Assembly: GCF_030272615.1 (NCBI RefSeq)
Contig: NC_081415.1
Span: forward strand, 422,619,757-422,683,756
Length of the DNA: 64,000 bases
Direction: 5' to 3'
Source of the DNA: Cryptomeria japonica
Lineage: Eukaryota > Streptophyta > Pinopsida > Cupressales > Cupressaceae
Shown: positions 24,200-36,660 of the stretch, in pieces
Numbering within the stretch: position 1 is the stretch's first letter
How the letters are laid out: the number at the start of each line of letters is the position of its first letter
Notes under the pieces: model-generated
What the model was told of the DNA's origin: nothing
The model's input: the letters and a program-made list of their open reading frames with translations, nothing else
Databases searched by the model: none
Translations under genes and position numbers: made by a program

Positions 24200-25560
24200 T
24201 GTTAGAGTAAAGCATTAGAATACCAGTTTCTTGATACAGTTGCTTAAAAATATAGTTGTACACCTAGCCTTACAAATATGACTAAAAATGACTTATTTGA
24301 TAGAATCAACAATGTCGTCATCATGCAAACCAAATCCAAAGAAAGCTTCTTTCTAATTCAACTTATGATGAAAAATAGTAAAATTTAAAATAAAACTAGC
24401 ATTCCATTGTTTTTTAATGAAGGGGAAATCTCAAAATATATGTTTCATAACTTCAATACATAAACATAAGGGGAAGTTAATTGGCTGAACTATAATGCAT
24501 CTTAGTCCATGTAAAACTTTCCAAGCCAAAAATTGAGTCCCAACATTAGTTTTATATTTTCATATTTGTGTGCTCATTTTGGTCCACCTTTTGGCACTAA
24601 ATTTGTATTTCCATTTATGATTGAGGCGAGGTACGATCTTCCAATGAGGCAAAAAATGAAGATAGATTTTCCTTAGTGGAAGATAACGAACATGAGAAGA
24701 TGCTAGCCATTTCCAATCTTAAAAAAAAAATAGCATTCCCTCGGAGTACAAATTTTCATGGATAACTCAACTAGAACTAATGATTGCACAAATATAAAAA
24801 ATTCTTTATACTTGATGTTCAACCATATTTTTCTTTGATTTTTAGCCATGAAGCCCATTCAAGAGATTTGAAATTCCAAATGTCTTTAAATTGTTGAACA
24901 CCTTTCTTATACAAATATTAAGAATGCTTAGGAAAACAAAAAGCAAGCAATTGATTATGGTAATTTTAACAAGTTTATTCCATCATATTGATGATAAAGC
25001 AAAGATAAAATCATGTTGTAGGGAGGAACCATTCCATTGTAGAAATCCATAAGCTTGTTGCCAAGCCTTCCAAATTAATTGTAAGGCAAAAGAGCCCTTG
25101 ATTTTGAAAAAGGGAGACATAATAAATTTATCAAACCAACCAATAGATTGAGATTTTTTATTTGTTGCATCTTAAAAAACTTGATTCTAGGAACAACTAT
25201 TTTTCATGGTTCATCCCCTTTAGTAGCTTTGATAATTCACTTTGCGGCAAGGTACAACCCTTGAGTTTTAGGGTCAATGATTCCTACACCACCCATATGT
25301 CTTGGTTGAATGTAATGAGACCAAGACGAAATAATAAAACCAATATTTCCATCCCATTTGGACTAGAGAATTTTTCTAATTAATTCGTTCAAAACATCAT
25401 ATTTTCTCTTAGATGGCAATGAATATTAGTAGTGAGCATGAGAAGTAATAAAATTCTTGTTAACAACTTGAATTCTTTCAGCCAAACATAAAAATTTGTT
25501 GCCCAATTGATTAAATTATAAGATTGTTTAGGAATCAATCCCACATGTCAGAAAGAGAGA
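24200..25560 (-). pseudogene. LINE (non-LTR) reverse transcriptase, C-terminal fragment
   Basis: Read on the minus strand with several frame changes, the segment gives the end of a plant LINE polyprotein. First comes a stretch of the type ISSWSHYIQPRHMGGVGIID (25340-25260). Then follow FKDIWNFKSLEWASWL (24890-24840), RWTKMSTQ (24580), FLAWKVLHGLR (24520), and a zinc-binding-like end PLCLC..EVMKHIF.DFPF.KKQW (24470-24400). The last part fits the zf-RVT domain of plant L1-type elements. The polymerase core with its YADD-type motif was not found, so the copy is 5'-truncated or too decayed. Stops are frequent and it is certainly inactive. Confidence 0.7.
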
Positions 25561-25592
25561 CCCCTACACGAAAGGGAATGCCTCAATGTCGA

Positions 25593-25790
25593 CAGGGTGA
25601 TCCTACAATAGTGAGTTACAGTTTTTGGCCAAACTTGACATTGAAACAAACATTTTGAATCAATCTTCACTTTCTGACACCTATAGCTACTAAACTATGA
25701 GGAATTTGAATATGATGCAAACTAGTGATTTATCACATTTTGTCTATAAATTCTAAATATATATTTTTTAAATATTGGAATAAATTTGAA
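25593..25790 (+). repeat. Dispersed repeat, related to 20000-20150 (inverted) and 18351
   Basis: GGGTGATCCTACAATAG...GAGTTACA at 25593 matches 18351. The following 150 bp (TTTTTGGCCAAACTTGACA ... TCTAAATATATATTTTTTAA) match the reverse complement of 20000-20150 at roughly 80 percent by eye. It begins just upstream of the LINE fragment on that element's strand. The family is not recognised. Confidence 0.65.
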
Positions 25791-27509
25791 TCCCTTTTTC
25801 CATCTCCTTCGATAACTAGTTTTTAATAGTAAACACCATTTTTAAAGAGTGATGTGTAGTATACGGAACATAACTTTTTTTCTATGAAGGAAAATTCTAT
25901 TTTTTTCAATTTTAGATTTGTAACTACAATATATAGTGCTTGCATTTGATTTCATAATGTTTTATTAATTTTTTTACTTTAAATTAAGTTTTGAAGTCAA
26001 ACCAATTACAATTTAGACATAGGTGTAGTATACAAAACATAACTTTTTTTGTATTTATCAAAATTCAATTTTTATTTTTCTTTTGGATCAAGAACATCAA
26101 TACCAATTGTATAGATATTTTTCAGAATTTTTTTGCTAATATACTATTTTTCCACATGCATAGAACAAAGAGCTTGATGTTTGATGAAAAACCTATATTT
26201 AATTAAACTGCTATTTTGATCCTCAACCAAGGCCTTGAAAGCCATATATCTGTAGAAAATTGTAGATAAAGAGGGGAAAGGGCAACTTTAGGGGGTTTGA
26301 ATGAACATATCTGTTGGAGCTCAAAAACACTGGTTTGATGAACCCTAAGAATATGCCACTTTCTATTATCAAGATCAATAATTGATTTTGGCCAACTAAT
26401 GGAATGACCAATATGGTTTCAATTCCCTACTCTTTTGGCTCTGCCAAACCAACACGGGTGTATCCTACTTCCAAATACTTGATCCTTTTGTGACCAATTA
26501 ATAATCTAGGCATATTATGATTGTAGTATATCTTCCTTTGACCAATCTTGAATTGGCATAAGGTTCCAAATTGATCTAATTCTTTACTCCTACTCCTATC
26601 TTACTTTTCCAAAAAAAATAAGTAAACTGAAACTAAAATAGAATTCTTTTGTATATTTATGATCAGTGCCTCACCCAAGGTTACAAAGTCTTTAAATTTG
26701 TTTCTAATTTTATTCAAGTTATTTGGCATTAATAACATTCATTCCTTGTATTAACATGCAAGTATGTAATATTGTATGACTCTTCTTATGAATCCAATTA
26801 CTACCTTCGAACTGTTGTAATTTAATCAAATGGATTTTTAAATCTGCCTGACAGAACCTAGTCAATTGAATCACACAAAAGAGTAAGAGTTGCTTTGATA
26901 AATCAGAATTATCTTTGATAATAAATTTAAACATGTAAGAAGAAAAAGGAATTGGAGACAAGCATACACTATTTTATCATTACTAATCAACAAATAACTA
27001 AGCCAAAACCTTTTGGATTTTGTATTATATTTGCCACTGTAATGAGATACAAAATTTGAGTAGTATTCTCCTCTTGTTACTATTTTCCCCTGTCTTTTTT
27101 TTTTTTAATCTTTTTATCGGTCTTGGTTTCTCCCTTTTATACAAAATGGGGAGAAGCAACAAGCTTCGGACCATTGCAATGCTTCTATTCATAACAATTT
27201 ATAACAAGTAAATTAAGAAATGTTTTTTATTTAACAAGATGAAACATGATTTTAAATAAGTTGGAGAATGTAAACTAGCCCGTTATCAAGATGTTATGAG
27301 TAATAACTCGTGACCCTTGGGTCTGGAAAGGTTATACTTTCAGTTGGGTGGGTTTCCCATTCGTCATCTGGCACTCTGTGTTCTCAATTCTCAAGATCCT
27401 TTAGAGGAGTAATCTCCCACTGGTAGACTTTATAGTCACTGGGCCACTAAAAATTCAAGATGATAGGCATGCTCATCAAATGATCCTTCCATTTCTTATC
27501 TGTTAGAGT
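25791..27509. other. Non-coding stretch, nothing firmly recognised
   Basis: The phrase GTGTAGTATAC..AACATAAC occurs twice (25856 and 26025), suggesting an old ~170-bp duplication. Positions 27290-27500 are less AT-rich but lack a gene. The rest is AT-rich. Confidence 0.35.
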
Positions 27510-30500
27510 TTGAACTTCTACAACAAACCTTGCATAACTAATATCCAAAGTGATAATCCTATCCTAAAACATATTGAAGCACTGAACACTGATGTTCTTC
27601 TCCTCTTTCATGTGTGCAATGATCTTCTGCACCATTTGGCTGAAATTACTCTTACAATCATTGAAGTCCTGGAGGTGTTTGTCCTTGTCTGTGATGGAAG
27701 GGATAGTCCAATGTTGGAATGTGTGGATGGAATCAATTTTGGCTTTCACTTTTTGCTCCTCATTTATGATATTCTAGAGTCCATCATTGATGGTATGCAC
27801 CATTCACTTAGTCTCCATTATCTTAGGAGAAACATTAGGATTTCTTTGAGTTACTCTACTTAGAGTAACCAAAGTGATTATGTTGGTTGTCATCTTTTTA
27901 ACAAGTTCTCTAGTTTGGGCCTATCTTCTTTCAACACTTCTATCATCTTCAACAAAGTCTCATAACTTCCACACACTTCTTCCAATTTTTCAAGTATCAG
28001 CTTGACCTTGTGTGAAAAAAATTGTTCAAAAATGTCCAAGGTTTGTTGTGGAATTCTTTGCAGGATCTCTTCATGGGCTACCCTCATATCCTAGATCTCC
28101 TTCTCATATTTTTTCTTTTCTTCATTCCACTCCTTACTGTGCTCAATTTTATCAATTGGTCATTATGGAGCATTTTTAGCAGAACAATAGCCCTACTTTG
28201 GTTATTAGGTTGTTTTTCTATCTCTTCTTTCAACTAAACAATGCATAGTGCATAGTCATAGTAACCGCCTCTAGTAGAGAGGTATCTTTCATTGTCTTTA
28301 GTATTGTTTCCCCCAATGTCTCCTTCGCTGTATCTACTAAGTTTGGTTTATGAGTGCTCTTGGAGCTCACCCATGCAGCTAATACTTCAGTCTTAGGTTT
28401 ATACCTTGTACCACTTACCCCTTCATATGAGTCAAATTCAACAATCGGCATAGGATCTTCTTGTTGTCTCGCCTAATCCAACAAGAACATTTGTTTGAGG
28501 GTCATTCCAAAAACAATAATCATGTCACTTTTCAAAACCATCTTTCTTGATTCTGCAGGGGTGACATGTATTTCATCAAATTTCAATTCTCTGAAGGTTT
28601 GAGCAACAAATTCTTCATGTTTGGATTCTTCCACTCCCATGAGGTTCATTTGTTTTCTTTATTCAAACTCCTTCATCTTTGTCCTTAACCAAAAGTCCTT
28701 AAACTCTTGAGTATGGATGAGCTCATCATCATTCAAGAACCTCATAGACATATCCACTCTCTCATTAGTAGTATTATCAAGCTTTGCTTCTTTGGCTACT
28801 TGTGCTCTATAGCCATGTGTTTCCTCTTAATATCTCGATGGATCAACATGTGATTTCTCTATTGTTTCTTCTCCTCTCAGGGCCCTTAATGCACTAGCAA
28901 CTTCATCTATGTCACCCTCTCCTTCAGATTCATCATAAGGCACCAGGGAGTCTAGATCAACTAGCTTCTGCTTCTTAGTAGGAGGTGAAATGGGAGAGAT
29001 CTCTTCTGAAGAATCATCATCTGACACTGTGTGTATAATAACCCATTGGGGTTTCTTAGGTGGAACCTTGGCCTATTTTGGTGGAGAACCACCACCTGTT
29101 GATTTGCCATATATCTTTTCAAAATTATTTAAACACAATTCAATTATTTTCAACTCATCTGTTTCTTCATCATGGAATCAGGATAACGCAAGGTCTTTTC
29201 TTTCTTTCATCTTCTATCCTAGTTATGATTTGCCTCTTTTTTCTTCTTTGCACAATTTCCCCATATGATGTGAGATTTCTGACCAAGTCTTCCTGTATCG
29301 GGACTTCATGTGAAACTGATTTAATAACAAAACCAATGTGGTTTTCTAGATCACACATTCTTTCCTTACCGGGCTTTAACAATAAATAGGTTTTTATGTA
29401 ATTTTGTAACTTCTCCAACATGTTGGAACCAATAGAGAAATCCATCAAATGTCACATGATGAGGCCTGTATGTCCCCTTTCTTCTTGGTACAATCAACTC
29501 CCTTTCCAACCATAGCATTTGCCACACAAACTCTAAGAATGCAATTCTGTCTGATAGGAAAATGGGTATCAAATGGGGAACTTGGGGGCACCCATAGACC
29601 CTAATAATAGTGTTCTCCCCCATATAAAACCAGTTTGCAAAGTTATGAGTGTGACCCTTCTCAAGGTCACAAGCTAGGGGCCTTAATACTTTCCTTATCT
29701 CAAGTGACAATCTATCAACTAAATGATTGAAAACACCAAAAATAGTGACAACAAAAGAATCATGGAAGACCTTGTAATCTGCATCTTTGCATCTTTTGTC
29801 CCATATATAACACCAAAACTACACTGGGAGCCTATTTCCTTTCTCATCTACAATTCCTAGCTTTAACCTTTGTGCAAAGGCTTGTTTGTTTTGAAATCAG
29901 ATTAAATAACACAATAAAGAATAGTGATGGAAACCATTGCTTTTCTTCTTCTTTCATGCCACTAGCTACTCATGTACCTTTTTCTCACTTTTCGAGGCAA
30001 AATCAAATTTGAGGTTTACCTTATAATTTTGTATTCTCATTGCCATATACATTAGAGATATTAGCATTTTATCCCTAGCATCCTCTCACAATATTTGACA
30101 TAAGGCAAAGTAGCTCTTTTGAAAGTATCCAAGGAAATCGTCAACATGGAAAAGTTCAGTGCTTGTTACCATTAGAAGTTGATTATTTACACCGCTTCTC
30201 CTATGGTATGGAAGCTCATCCTTCCTGAATGTCTTGTATAACCTGTTATAGTCCATGACAAACTATTCTAGGTATACCTTGGTGAGGGCTTGTTTGTTTA
30301 ACATGAAACAATCAATAATAGCAGACCTGGTAATTACCAACAAAGGGTTCCCACTTGGCATCCTCACAACTCTAGTAATAGGATGATAATGGTCTACCAA
30401 TATCTGGATTAGCTCATGGTCTACAAAAACATTTGGCACAATTAATTTTGCTACATCATATGTCCAAAGGTTAGACTGGGCTCTTCTCGTCCTTATTTTT

Positions 30501-30960
30501 GTAAAAATACCAAAACAAATATCTCCCTGAAACTAGAATCATGGCGTCCCTATAACCTTCCATACGATCCTTGAACACATTTTTGGCCCTTGTATCTACC
30601 GAGCCAGGCAATGCATCCAACAATGTTTTTTGCATAGGCCTTTTGGTTGGGTTTGCGACCCTCGGTTTTCTATCTGAACCCTCTTCATTCATAGAGCTTT
30701 CTCCCTCTCCAGTTTCACCTTTTCTCTTAGGCATTTTATCTATACTCATTACTCAAAATTTAAATACTTCTAAAAATTTAGTAGCTTAGAGAGGCAACTG
30801 GGTACTTACTTGTGCTTGTCGCTTTTGTCTTGGCTTGTTCCTCCTCGCTGCGGAGCTCCACCAACACAATTCTCGAGCTTTGAATGAGAATTATGAGCTG
30901 AAAATTGATTCTTAAAAAGTGACCTTTGGGGTCTTTTCTGCATTTGATTCCTGCATGCAA
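27510..30960 (-). pseudogene. Broken coding region of unknown family with acidic and coiled-coil parts
   Basis: A chain of minus-strand open segments reads as one protein with single stops and shifts: 30749-30471, 29710-29366, 29448-29170, 29027-28827, 28451-28230, 28087-27890, 27749-27564. The start is basic (KMPKRKGE, RKPRVANPTKRP). A globular middle has ANWFYMGENTIIRVYGCPQ and FLEFVWQMLWLEREL, followed by HHVTFDGFLYWFQHVGEV. An acidic linker (SDDDSSEEISP, DESEGEGDIDEV) and helical C-terminal parts (EKLEEVCGSYETLLKMIEVL) follow. Minus-strand 30960-30810 shows a Glu/Lys-rich stretch ending in a GTAAGT donor, so an extra 5' exon is possible. I do not recognise the family. It may be related to 7257-10140, and is probably carried by a retroelement. 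Confidence 0.45.
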
Positions 30961-31009
30961 TTTAACACTTCGCCAACCTTTTCAGAATTATGATGATGTC
31001 ATCTCCAAC

Positions 31010-31700
31010 TTGCTTTGGCTTATTGTTTTTGCCATTTTGCAAACAAATGTCACCATCCCTATTTTATTTATGTGAAATAGCGACAACATTTATTGCTATA
31101 TTGCTATACTTTCTTTCCCCTTATTTCGGCTCCCCACGATATGATGAAATTACTTTGTGTCATTATTGCTATTGCGTAACATGTTTTTTTATCATTCATG
31201 TCCTCCTCGTGATATGACGATATTTTATTAAGCTATCGCCAAATCACAAGCTTCTAAAATCCTTAATGTTTTTCATTGGCGAAATAGCGAAAACACCATA
31301 TGAGCTTGCCCCTTCCCATCGCCATTTCGTTACTTGTTGAATATAAGAAACTGTGGGACCTATGAAATAGCGATGTCATAACACATCGTTCACCTTAAAT
31401 AACTATTTTGCGGATATCTCTATATGACGTTTCATGGAGTCCGCAAAATAGTGAAACCTATATACTCCTTGTTTCCTTCTTTCGCCATTTCATGATATAC
31501 TTTATTTTGAGAGGTTTAATTTTGGCGAAATAGTGATAATTGATGTGTCTTGTGTCTCTTTTTCACCATTTTGTTGTATGTTTAGTATAACTAAGATATG
31601 ACCCTACGAAATAGAGATAGTGTTTATTATGTCATTGTTTCATGAAATGCTTAGTATTTTAGTGAATAAGTCCGACGAAATGGAGAAAATTGAGGATTTA
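31010..31700. repeat. Dispersed CGAAATAGCGA-type short-motif array
   Basis: About fifteen copies of GAAATAGCGA or its complement TCGC.ATTTCG occur every 30-70 bp, on both strands, separated by unrelated bases (for example 31073, 31243, 31290, 31320, 31366, 31441, 31484, 31528, 31604, 31676). The array lies 5' of the minus-strand broken gene. It resembles the GCGCTAA and CGTACG arrays elsewhere in this window in style but not in sequence. Confidence 0.7.
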
Positions 31701-31843
31701 GCCTTAGGATGATTTATAATAAGAAGGTATTTTAGAGGGGTAAGGTAATGATGAATTAACGACAAGGATGGGACTTTAGTGTAGAAAACACATCGAATTA
31801 TGCTTGACAAGGAACTCGATATATTGAATTTATCTGATTCAAA

Positions 31844-32030
31844 TGTATGGACAGTAGTGGGAAAATAATTTTAACAATCAATGATGGGAAAATGAAGGAT
31901 AATGGGAGAATGGTGAGATAGGTTTGTATGGACAGTAGTGGGAAAATTATTTTAACAATCAATGATGGGAAAATGAAGGATAATGGGAGAATGGTGAGAT
32001 AGGTTTGTATGGACAGTAGTGGGAAAATTA
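31844..32030. repeat. 81-bp tandem repeat, 2.3 copies
   Basis: TGTATGGACAGTAGTGGGAA begins at 31844, 31925 and 32006. The two full units are almost identical. The length is a multiple of three, so a minus-strand frame stays open across it, but no protein family is indicated. Confidence 0.95.
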
Positions 32031-32442
32031 CCACTGTTCAAAACTTTATGTAGGAGAACCAACTGGTTTTTTGTGAGGTGCTAACAATATCTTCATTTGA
32101 ACCTCCTAGGACCCCTTCGAATGAAGTTTTTTCGAGGGGGGTTTGAACGAAGATCATGTCCATTCAAACCCCATAAAAATAATATTTAAAAATATATTTA
32201 ATATGCGTTCGGATGAAGGTATTTAGTTAAAATTATTTTTTATGATTGACCTTCAATCGAAGGTCTGACCAACCAAATAATTGAACTTAAAAAAAAAAAA
32301 TGTGCATATAAATAGGAGCTTAGTTTTTCATTTTTTTATATCAGTATTACAAGAGTAATTCACATTTTAATTCATCAAGGCATATTTTGCAAGAGAAAAC
32401 TTTTGGTATAAGAATTGTAAAGTCATCTTTTACTTGAAGAAT

Positions 32443-32583
32443 ATGGGAAACAAAAGAACAAGACAATGTAAGACCTCACAAAAGTATTCAGAAGAGAGGG
32501 AGAAATATTATCATGAACAAAATTTGGCAAGATATCATAGAAAGAAACAAGGTTGCATGTTTTCTATCCTATTTAAGTTTTAA
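32443..32583 (+). CDS. Short basic ORF (46 aa) with TATA box, cut by Copia LTR
   Basis: A CATATAAATAG sequence at 32305-32315 lies about 130 bp before an ATG at 32443. The frame gives a Lys/Arg/Tyr-rich peptide (TRQCKTSQKYSEEREKYYHE, then RYHRKKQG) and stops 17 bp before the Copia LTR at 32600. Charged starts of this type occur in some transposon proteins. AAG|GTTGCATG at 32550 could be a splice donor, making this a first exon of the transposase relic that resumes at 56485 after the nested insertions. That link is only a guess. Confidence 0.25.
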   Translation: MGNKRTRQCKTSQKYSEEREKYYHEQNLARYHRKKQGCMFSILFKF

Positions 32584-32599
32584 GTTTTTAGCGTGAATT

Positions 32600-33500
32600 T
32601 GTTGGGAAAATGGTGTCTCAACCTTGCATTTACATAAGGTTACTATTTATAGTAAGTTTTTGTTTGAGCACGAATTGGTTCAAAATTTTCCCCACAACTT
32701 CAAATTGGCTAGATAAGCATGTTGGTAAATTTTCATTGCAAGATCATGACTAGATTTTAAAATATTAAAGCTTCCATTTTTTAAAGTTGTGATGAAAGTT
32801 TCAAATTCAATTTTGATGGCTTTAGAGGCTCCGAAATGGTCTAAAAAGTGCTTGTGATCTGAGCTAGCGGGTTATGAGGTGATAGAGCATGTCATGAGTT
32901 TTTTTACGCTTTAAACAATTTGTAAATCAAACACATGATTCAAAAGTTATGGCCTCTGAAAGTTTGGTCTCTCGAAATAGGAAATATAAAAAATGCATTA
33001 GACACATATATGAGTTGTAAAAGGGAGATACATGTGTTGATGCATGTTTTGACATGTCATAGAGCATCTAGGATTGGAGATAAGACTGGTTCCACTTTAT
33101 TGGATGGTTTTAGCCAATGGTTTTGTAATACCATTTGATGGCTTCATGTATTGTATCTTCTATATATAAGGTGTGTGAGATGGAGGTTGTGTGTGAGAGT
33201 CCTATAGCTATTGAGTTACCTTTGAATCTCTGGTTGGTGATACTCTTGTGAAAAGCTTGCTCTGCAAGTAAATTGTAATTTGTTATGATTTCTGAATAAT
33301 ATATTGAGTAGCTTTTGGAGTGTGGACTTTTTCTCTTGAAAGGGTTTTCCCCACGTAAATTAGTGTGTTGTGGTGTGCATTGTATTTATGTTTATTTTTG
33401 TTAATTTTCTGTAACTATTGTAAGGATTTGTAAAAGTTTTTGTATTATCCTTGTCTCAAGGCTAGTGTAGGAAGTTGTTTTGCTACTTAACTTCCTTACA
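32600..33500 (+). mobile_element. Copia 5' LTR (901 bp)
   Basis: It runs from TGTTGGGAAAATGG to CTTCCTTACA and is followed after two bases by a primer-binding site. It aligns along its length with 40462-41313, but with roughly 10-15 percent differences and a deletion of about 60 bp in the other copy, so the two are not recent sisters. A plant-like TATATATAAGG lies near 33160. The 5 bp before it (GAATT) do not match the 5 bp after the 3' LTR (ATAGT). Confidence 0.9.
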
Positions 33501-33502
33501 AA

Positions 33503-33514
33503 TGGTATCAGAGC
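33503..33514 (+). promoter_or_regulatory. Primer-binding site (initiator tRNA-Met type)
   Basis: TGGTATCAGAGC is the complement of the 3' end of initiator tRNA-Met, standard for plant Copia elements. It lies two bases after the LTR end. Confidence 0.95.
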
Positions 33515-33625
33515 TTGATCACCTTTGGTTTTGGTTTGTGGATTGTTGGGTTTTTTGAACTAATCCATATTCATGTGGGAGCTTATGCAAAAGATACTTT
33601 TTTGTCTTGTTGCGGGAATTTTCAA

Positions 33626-36335
33626 ATGACAAGTTTGTTAGGGAGAATAGAGGTGGAGAATTATTTTGGAAGTAATTTTGAGATGTGGAAGGTCAAGATG
33701 GAGGATCTACTAATAGATTGCTTGACTTGTGGTATGTTGTTGATGTGAATGTCTCAAGACCTGCAGATCTTACTGGTGATGCTATGTTTGATGTTATGGA
33801 CCTTAAATCTAAGGGTCAAATCAGATTTTGCTTGGAAAACTCTGTTCTAATCAATGGAAGAGACCTCTACAAAGAAACTATGGAATAAGCTTGGTGAGAT
33901 GTATCAAGACAAATATTTATTAAATCAAATTTTCTCAAGGAAGAAACTGTATTCCTTGAGAATGGAAGAGGTTGGATGGATTATAGACCACTTGGAAGCA
34001 TTCAATATGTTGGTGGCTCAATTGGAATTTGTTAATTTCAAGATGGATGAGGAGGAGAAATGTGAGATCTTACTTTGTTCTTTGCCTGATTCATGGGATT
34101 CTCTTGTTATGGCTATAGATAGTACTTATGTTGTTTTGAAGTCTAAAGACATGATGAGTGCCTTGCTTGGTGAAGAGTCATGGAGGAAGGTATCCATGAA
34201 TTCAAAGGAACCCCTAACTATTCGTGGAAGACCTAAGGAAAAGGGCAAGAAGAATGAGAAGCATAATAAATCCAAGTCCAGAGAAAGATCGAAATCTCCT
34301 AGAAAGTCCAAAGTCATTTGCAGGAATAGTACTAAATCATGACACATCTGTAAGGAATGCAAAGAAGAAAAATAAGAAGTTTGATTCTAATTCTCAGTTC
34401 AAGAAGGAAGATGATGATGCATTCATTGTAGCTTTGGCTACTCATACAGGTAATGATGCATGGTTAATTGACTCAAGTGCATCTTTTCATATGAATTCCA
34501 ATAGAGATTGATTTTTTTTAATATGAATAATTTAATGGAGGTATGGTGTACTTGGGTGATGATTCTCATTTAGATATTGTTGGTCATGGTAAAGTTAGAA
34601 TCAGGTTTCCTAGTGATAGAATAAAAAGGATTAGTCGTGTGTTGCATATTCCCGAACTAAAATGAAATTTATTATCTATGAGAAAACTGATAGATGTAAG
34701 TGTGTAGGTAGTCTTTTATGATGCAGGATGTAAAATGGTTAAGGGTGCTATGGTAATTGGTAGAGGTGTTAGATTTGGTACTTTGTATAACCTAGAAGCA
34801 TATATTATTGAGTGTAATAGCACTTCTGTAAAAATTAAATTTGTGGATACTTGGTTGGAAGATTTGAGGGTTTCACCTTTAGTGGATGGACATGGCTTTT
34901 GGGTACCTAAGGGTGCTCTTTTTTCTAAAGCAAAGTTACCTACAAACAAGACTATGTTATGGCACCAGAGGTTGAGCCACATTGGAGAAAAGGGTCTAAG
35001 TGTCTTGAAAAATAAAACCTTGTTGAAGGTTTGAATGATTGTAATCTTAACTTTGATTTTTGTGAGCATTGCATTTATGGAAAGCAAAATTGTGTTCAGT
35101 TTTAATCGAGTTCTCATAAATCTTGTGGTATTCAAGATCTTATCCATTCTTATGTGATTGGTCTCATAGATGTTTCTTCCATTGGAAAATCCACATATCA
35201 TGTTTCATTTATTGATGATTTTAGTAGAAGGACATGGGTATACTTTATAAAGTGTAAATTTGATTTTTTTAGTCAATTTAAAGAATTAAAGCAATGGTTG
35301 AGTTGCAGACTAAAAAGAAAATAAAATGTTTGAGAATTGATAATGGCAGTGAATTTTTCTCTAATGATTTTGATAGACTATGTAAAGACTATAACATCAA
35401 AAGACAAAAGACAACCCCATATTCTCCATAACAAAATGGAGTTTCAGAAAGAACGAACAAGACACTAATGGGGAAGGCTAGGAGTATGCTAAGTGGTGTT
35501 GGTCTAGAACAAAAAATATAGGCTAAAGTTGTTGCCACTGCTTGCTACCTGATTAACAGGTCTCGTACATCAGCTCTTGTTGATAAAACGCCTATGGAGG
35601 CATAGTCCAATCATAAGCCTTCATTAAGACATCTTATAGTTTTTTATTGTAAGGCATATACACATGTGCCAAAGGAGAAGCGAACAAAGTTGGAGAACAA
35701 GGTGGTGAAATGTATCTTCATCGAATAAAGTTATGATGTAAATGGATACAAGCTTTGGGACCCTATTGCACAAAAGGTAATACATAGTAGAAGTGTTATT
35801 TTTAAAGAAATTAAGTCTCTTATTATATTGCAGCTAGAATAGACTAAATAAAAAGATTAACATGATATAATTCCCTTCTAAATCTAAAAGAGTTGAATTG
35901 AGACTACTAGATAGGCAATAAGTTTACGAGAGCTCATCTAGCTCTTAATCTTTAGAAGAGGAGGAAGAATGTCCAACTCAGCTTCTTCAAAGATCTACAA
36001 GACATAGACAACCACCTAAAATGTATTTTCATGATGATTGGAGATGTTATTTTTCTTTGAATACTAATGTGGATAAACCTAGATATTTACAAGAGGCACT
36101 AGGTATGAATGATGAAGAATCTTAAGCGATTACTATGGAAAAAGAAATGTCATATTTGAAAAAGAATGATACATGGGATCTTGTACCATTGCTCGAAGGA
36201 CGTAAACCTGTTGGTTGCAAATGAGTTTTGAGGGTTCAGATGGAGGTATTGATAAGTATAAAGCAAGGTCGGTTACAAAAGGCTACTCTCAGGTTGAGGG
36301 TGTTGATTATGGTGAGATTTGTTCTCCTATTGCCC
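33626..36335 (+). pseudogene. Copia gag-protease-integrase-partial RT, decayed
   Basis: Gag starts at 33626 (FGSNFEMWKVKMEDLL) with a frameshift near 33720 and continues to about 34320. The zinc knuckle at 34313-34360 has lost its second Cys (Ser) and carries a TGA at the Gly position. Protease follows (WLIDSSASFHMNSNRD; the usual D-S-G is D-S-S). The integrase zinc-binding part is at 34954 (LWHQRLSHIGEKGL ... CEHCIYGKQ). The integrase core keeps the D-D-E residues: LIDVSSIGK, LRIDNGSEF, QNGVSERTNK. The reverse transcriptase begins near 36000 (ATMEKEMSYLKKNDTWDLVP, KGYSQVEGVDYGEICSPIA) and breaks off at about 36335, where unrelated DNA starts. Many stops and shifts make it inactive. Confidence 0.9.
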
Positions 36336-36340
36336 CCAAG

Positions 36341-36434
36341 GGACACACATGTACTCACATGGAGGATAATTCTATGCAAGAAAGGGCATCACATTTTGAA
36401 AAATGCAACACAAAAGAAGAGGCAATCTTCAAAA

Positions 36435-36475
<41 letters not shown>

Positions 36476-36660
36476 TTTCGCCCAAAGCAAGAGGACAAGG
36501 AAAAAATAGGATAAAGGATCACACATTCCCCGAGGACAAATTGTTCATAAGAGACGTACCGTTTCAAGCAAGGAATAGGTCCTAACCAAGGAACACATAT
36601 GTACTCACATGAAGGATAATTCTATGCAAGAAAGGACATCATGTCATGAAAAATGCAATC
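36341..36660 (+). repeat. Direct repeat of ~70 bp, 250-bp offset, around a GA run
   Basis: CACATGTACTCACATGGAGG at 36345 and CACATATGTACTCACATGAAGG-type sequence at 36593 begin two ~70-bp matching blocks (GATAATTCTATGCAAGAAAG in both). Between them lies a (GA)18 microsatellite at 36437-36473, preceded by AAAAAG. Confidence 0.9.

Noticed and set aside
36215-36567. Frames with Arg-Glu or Ser-Leu repeats.
   Set aside because: They run through the (GA)18 microsatellite and past the point where Copia homology ends.
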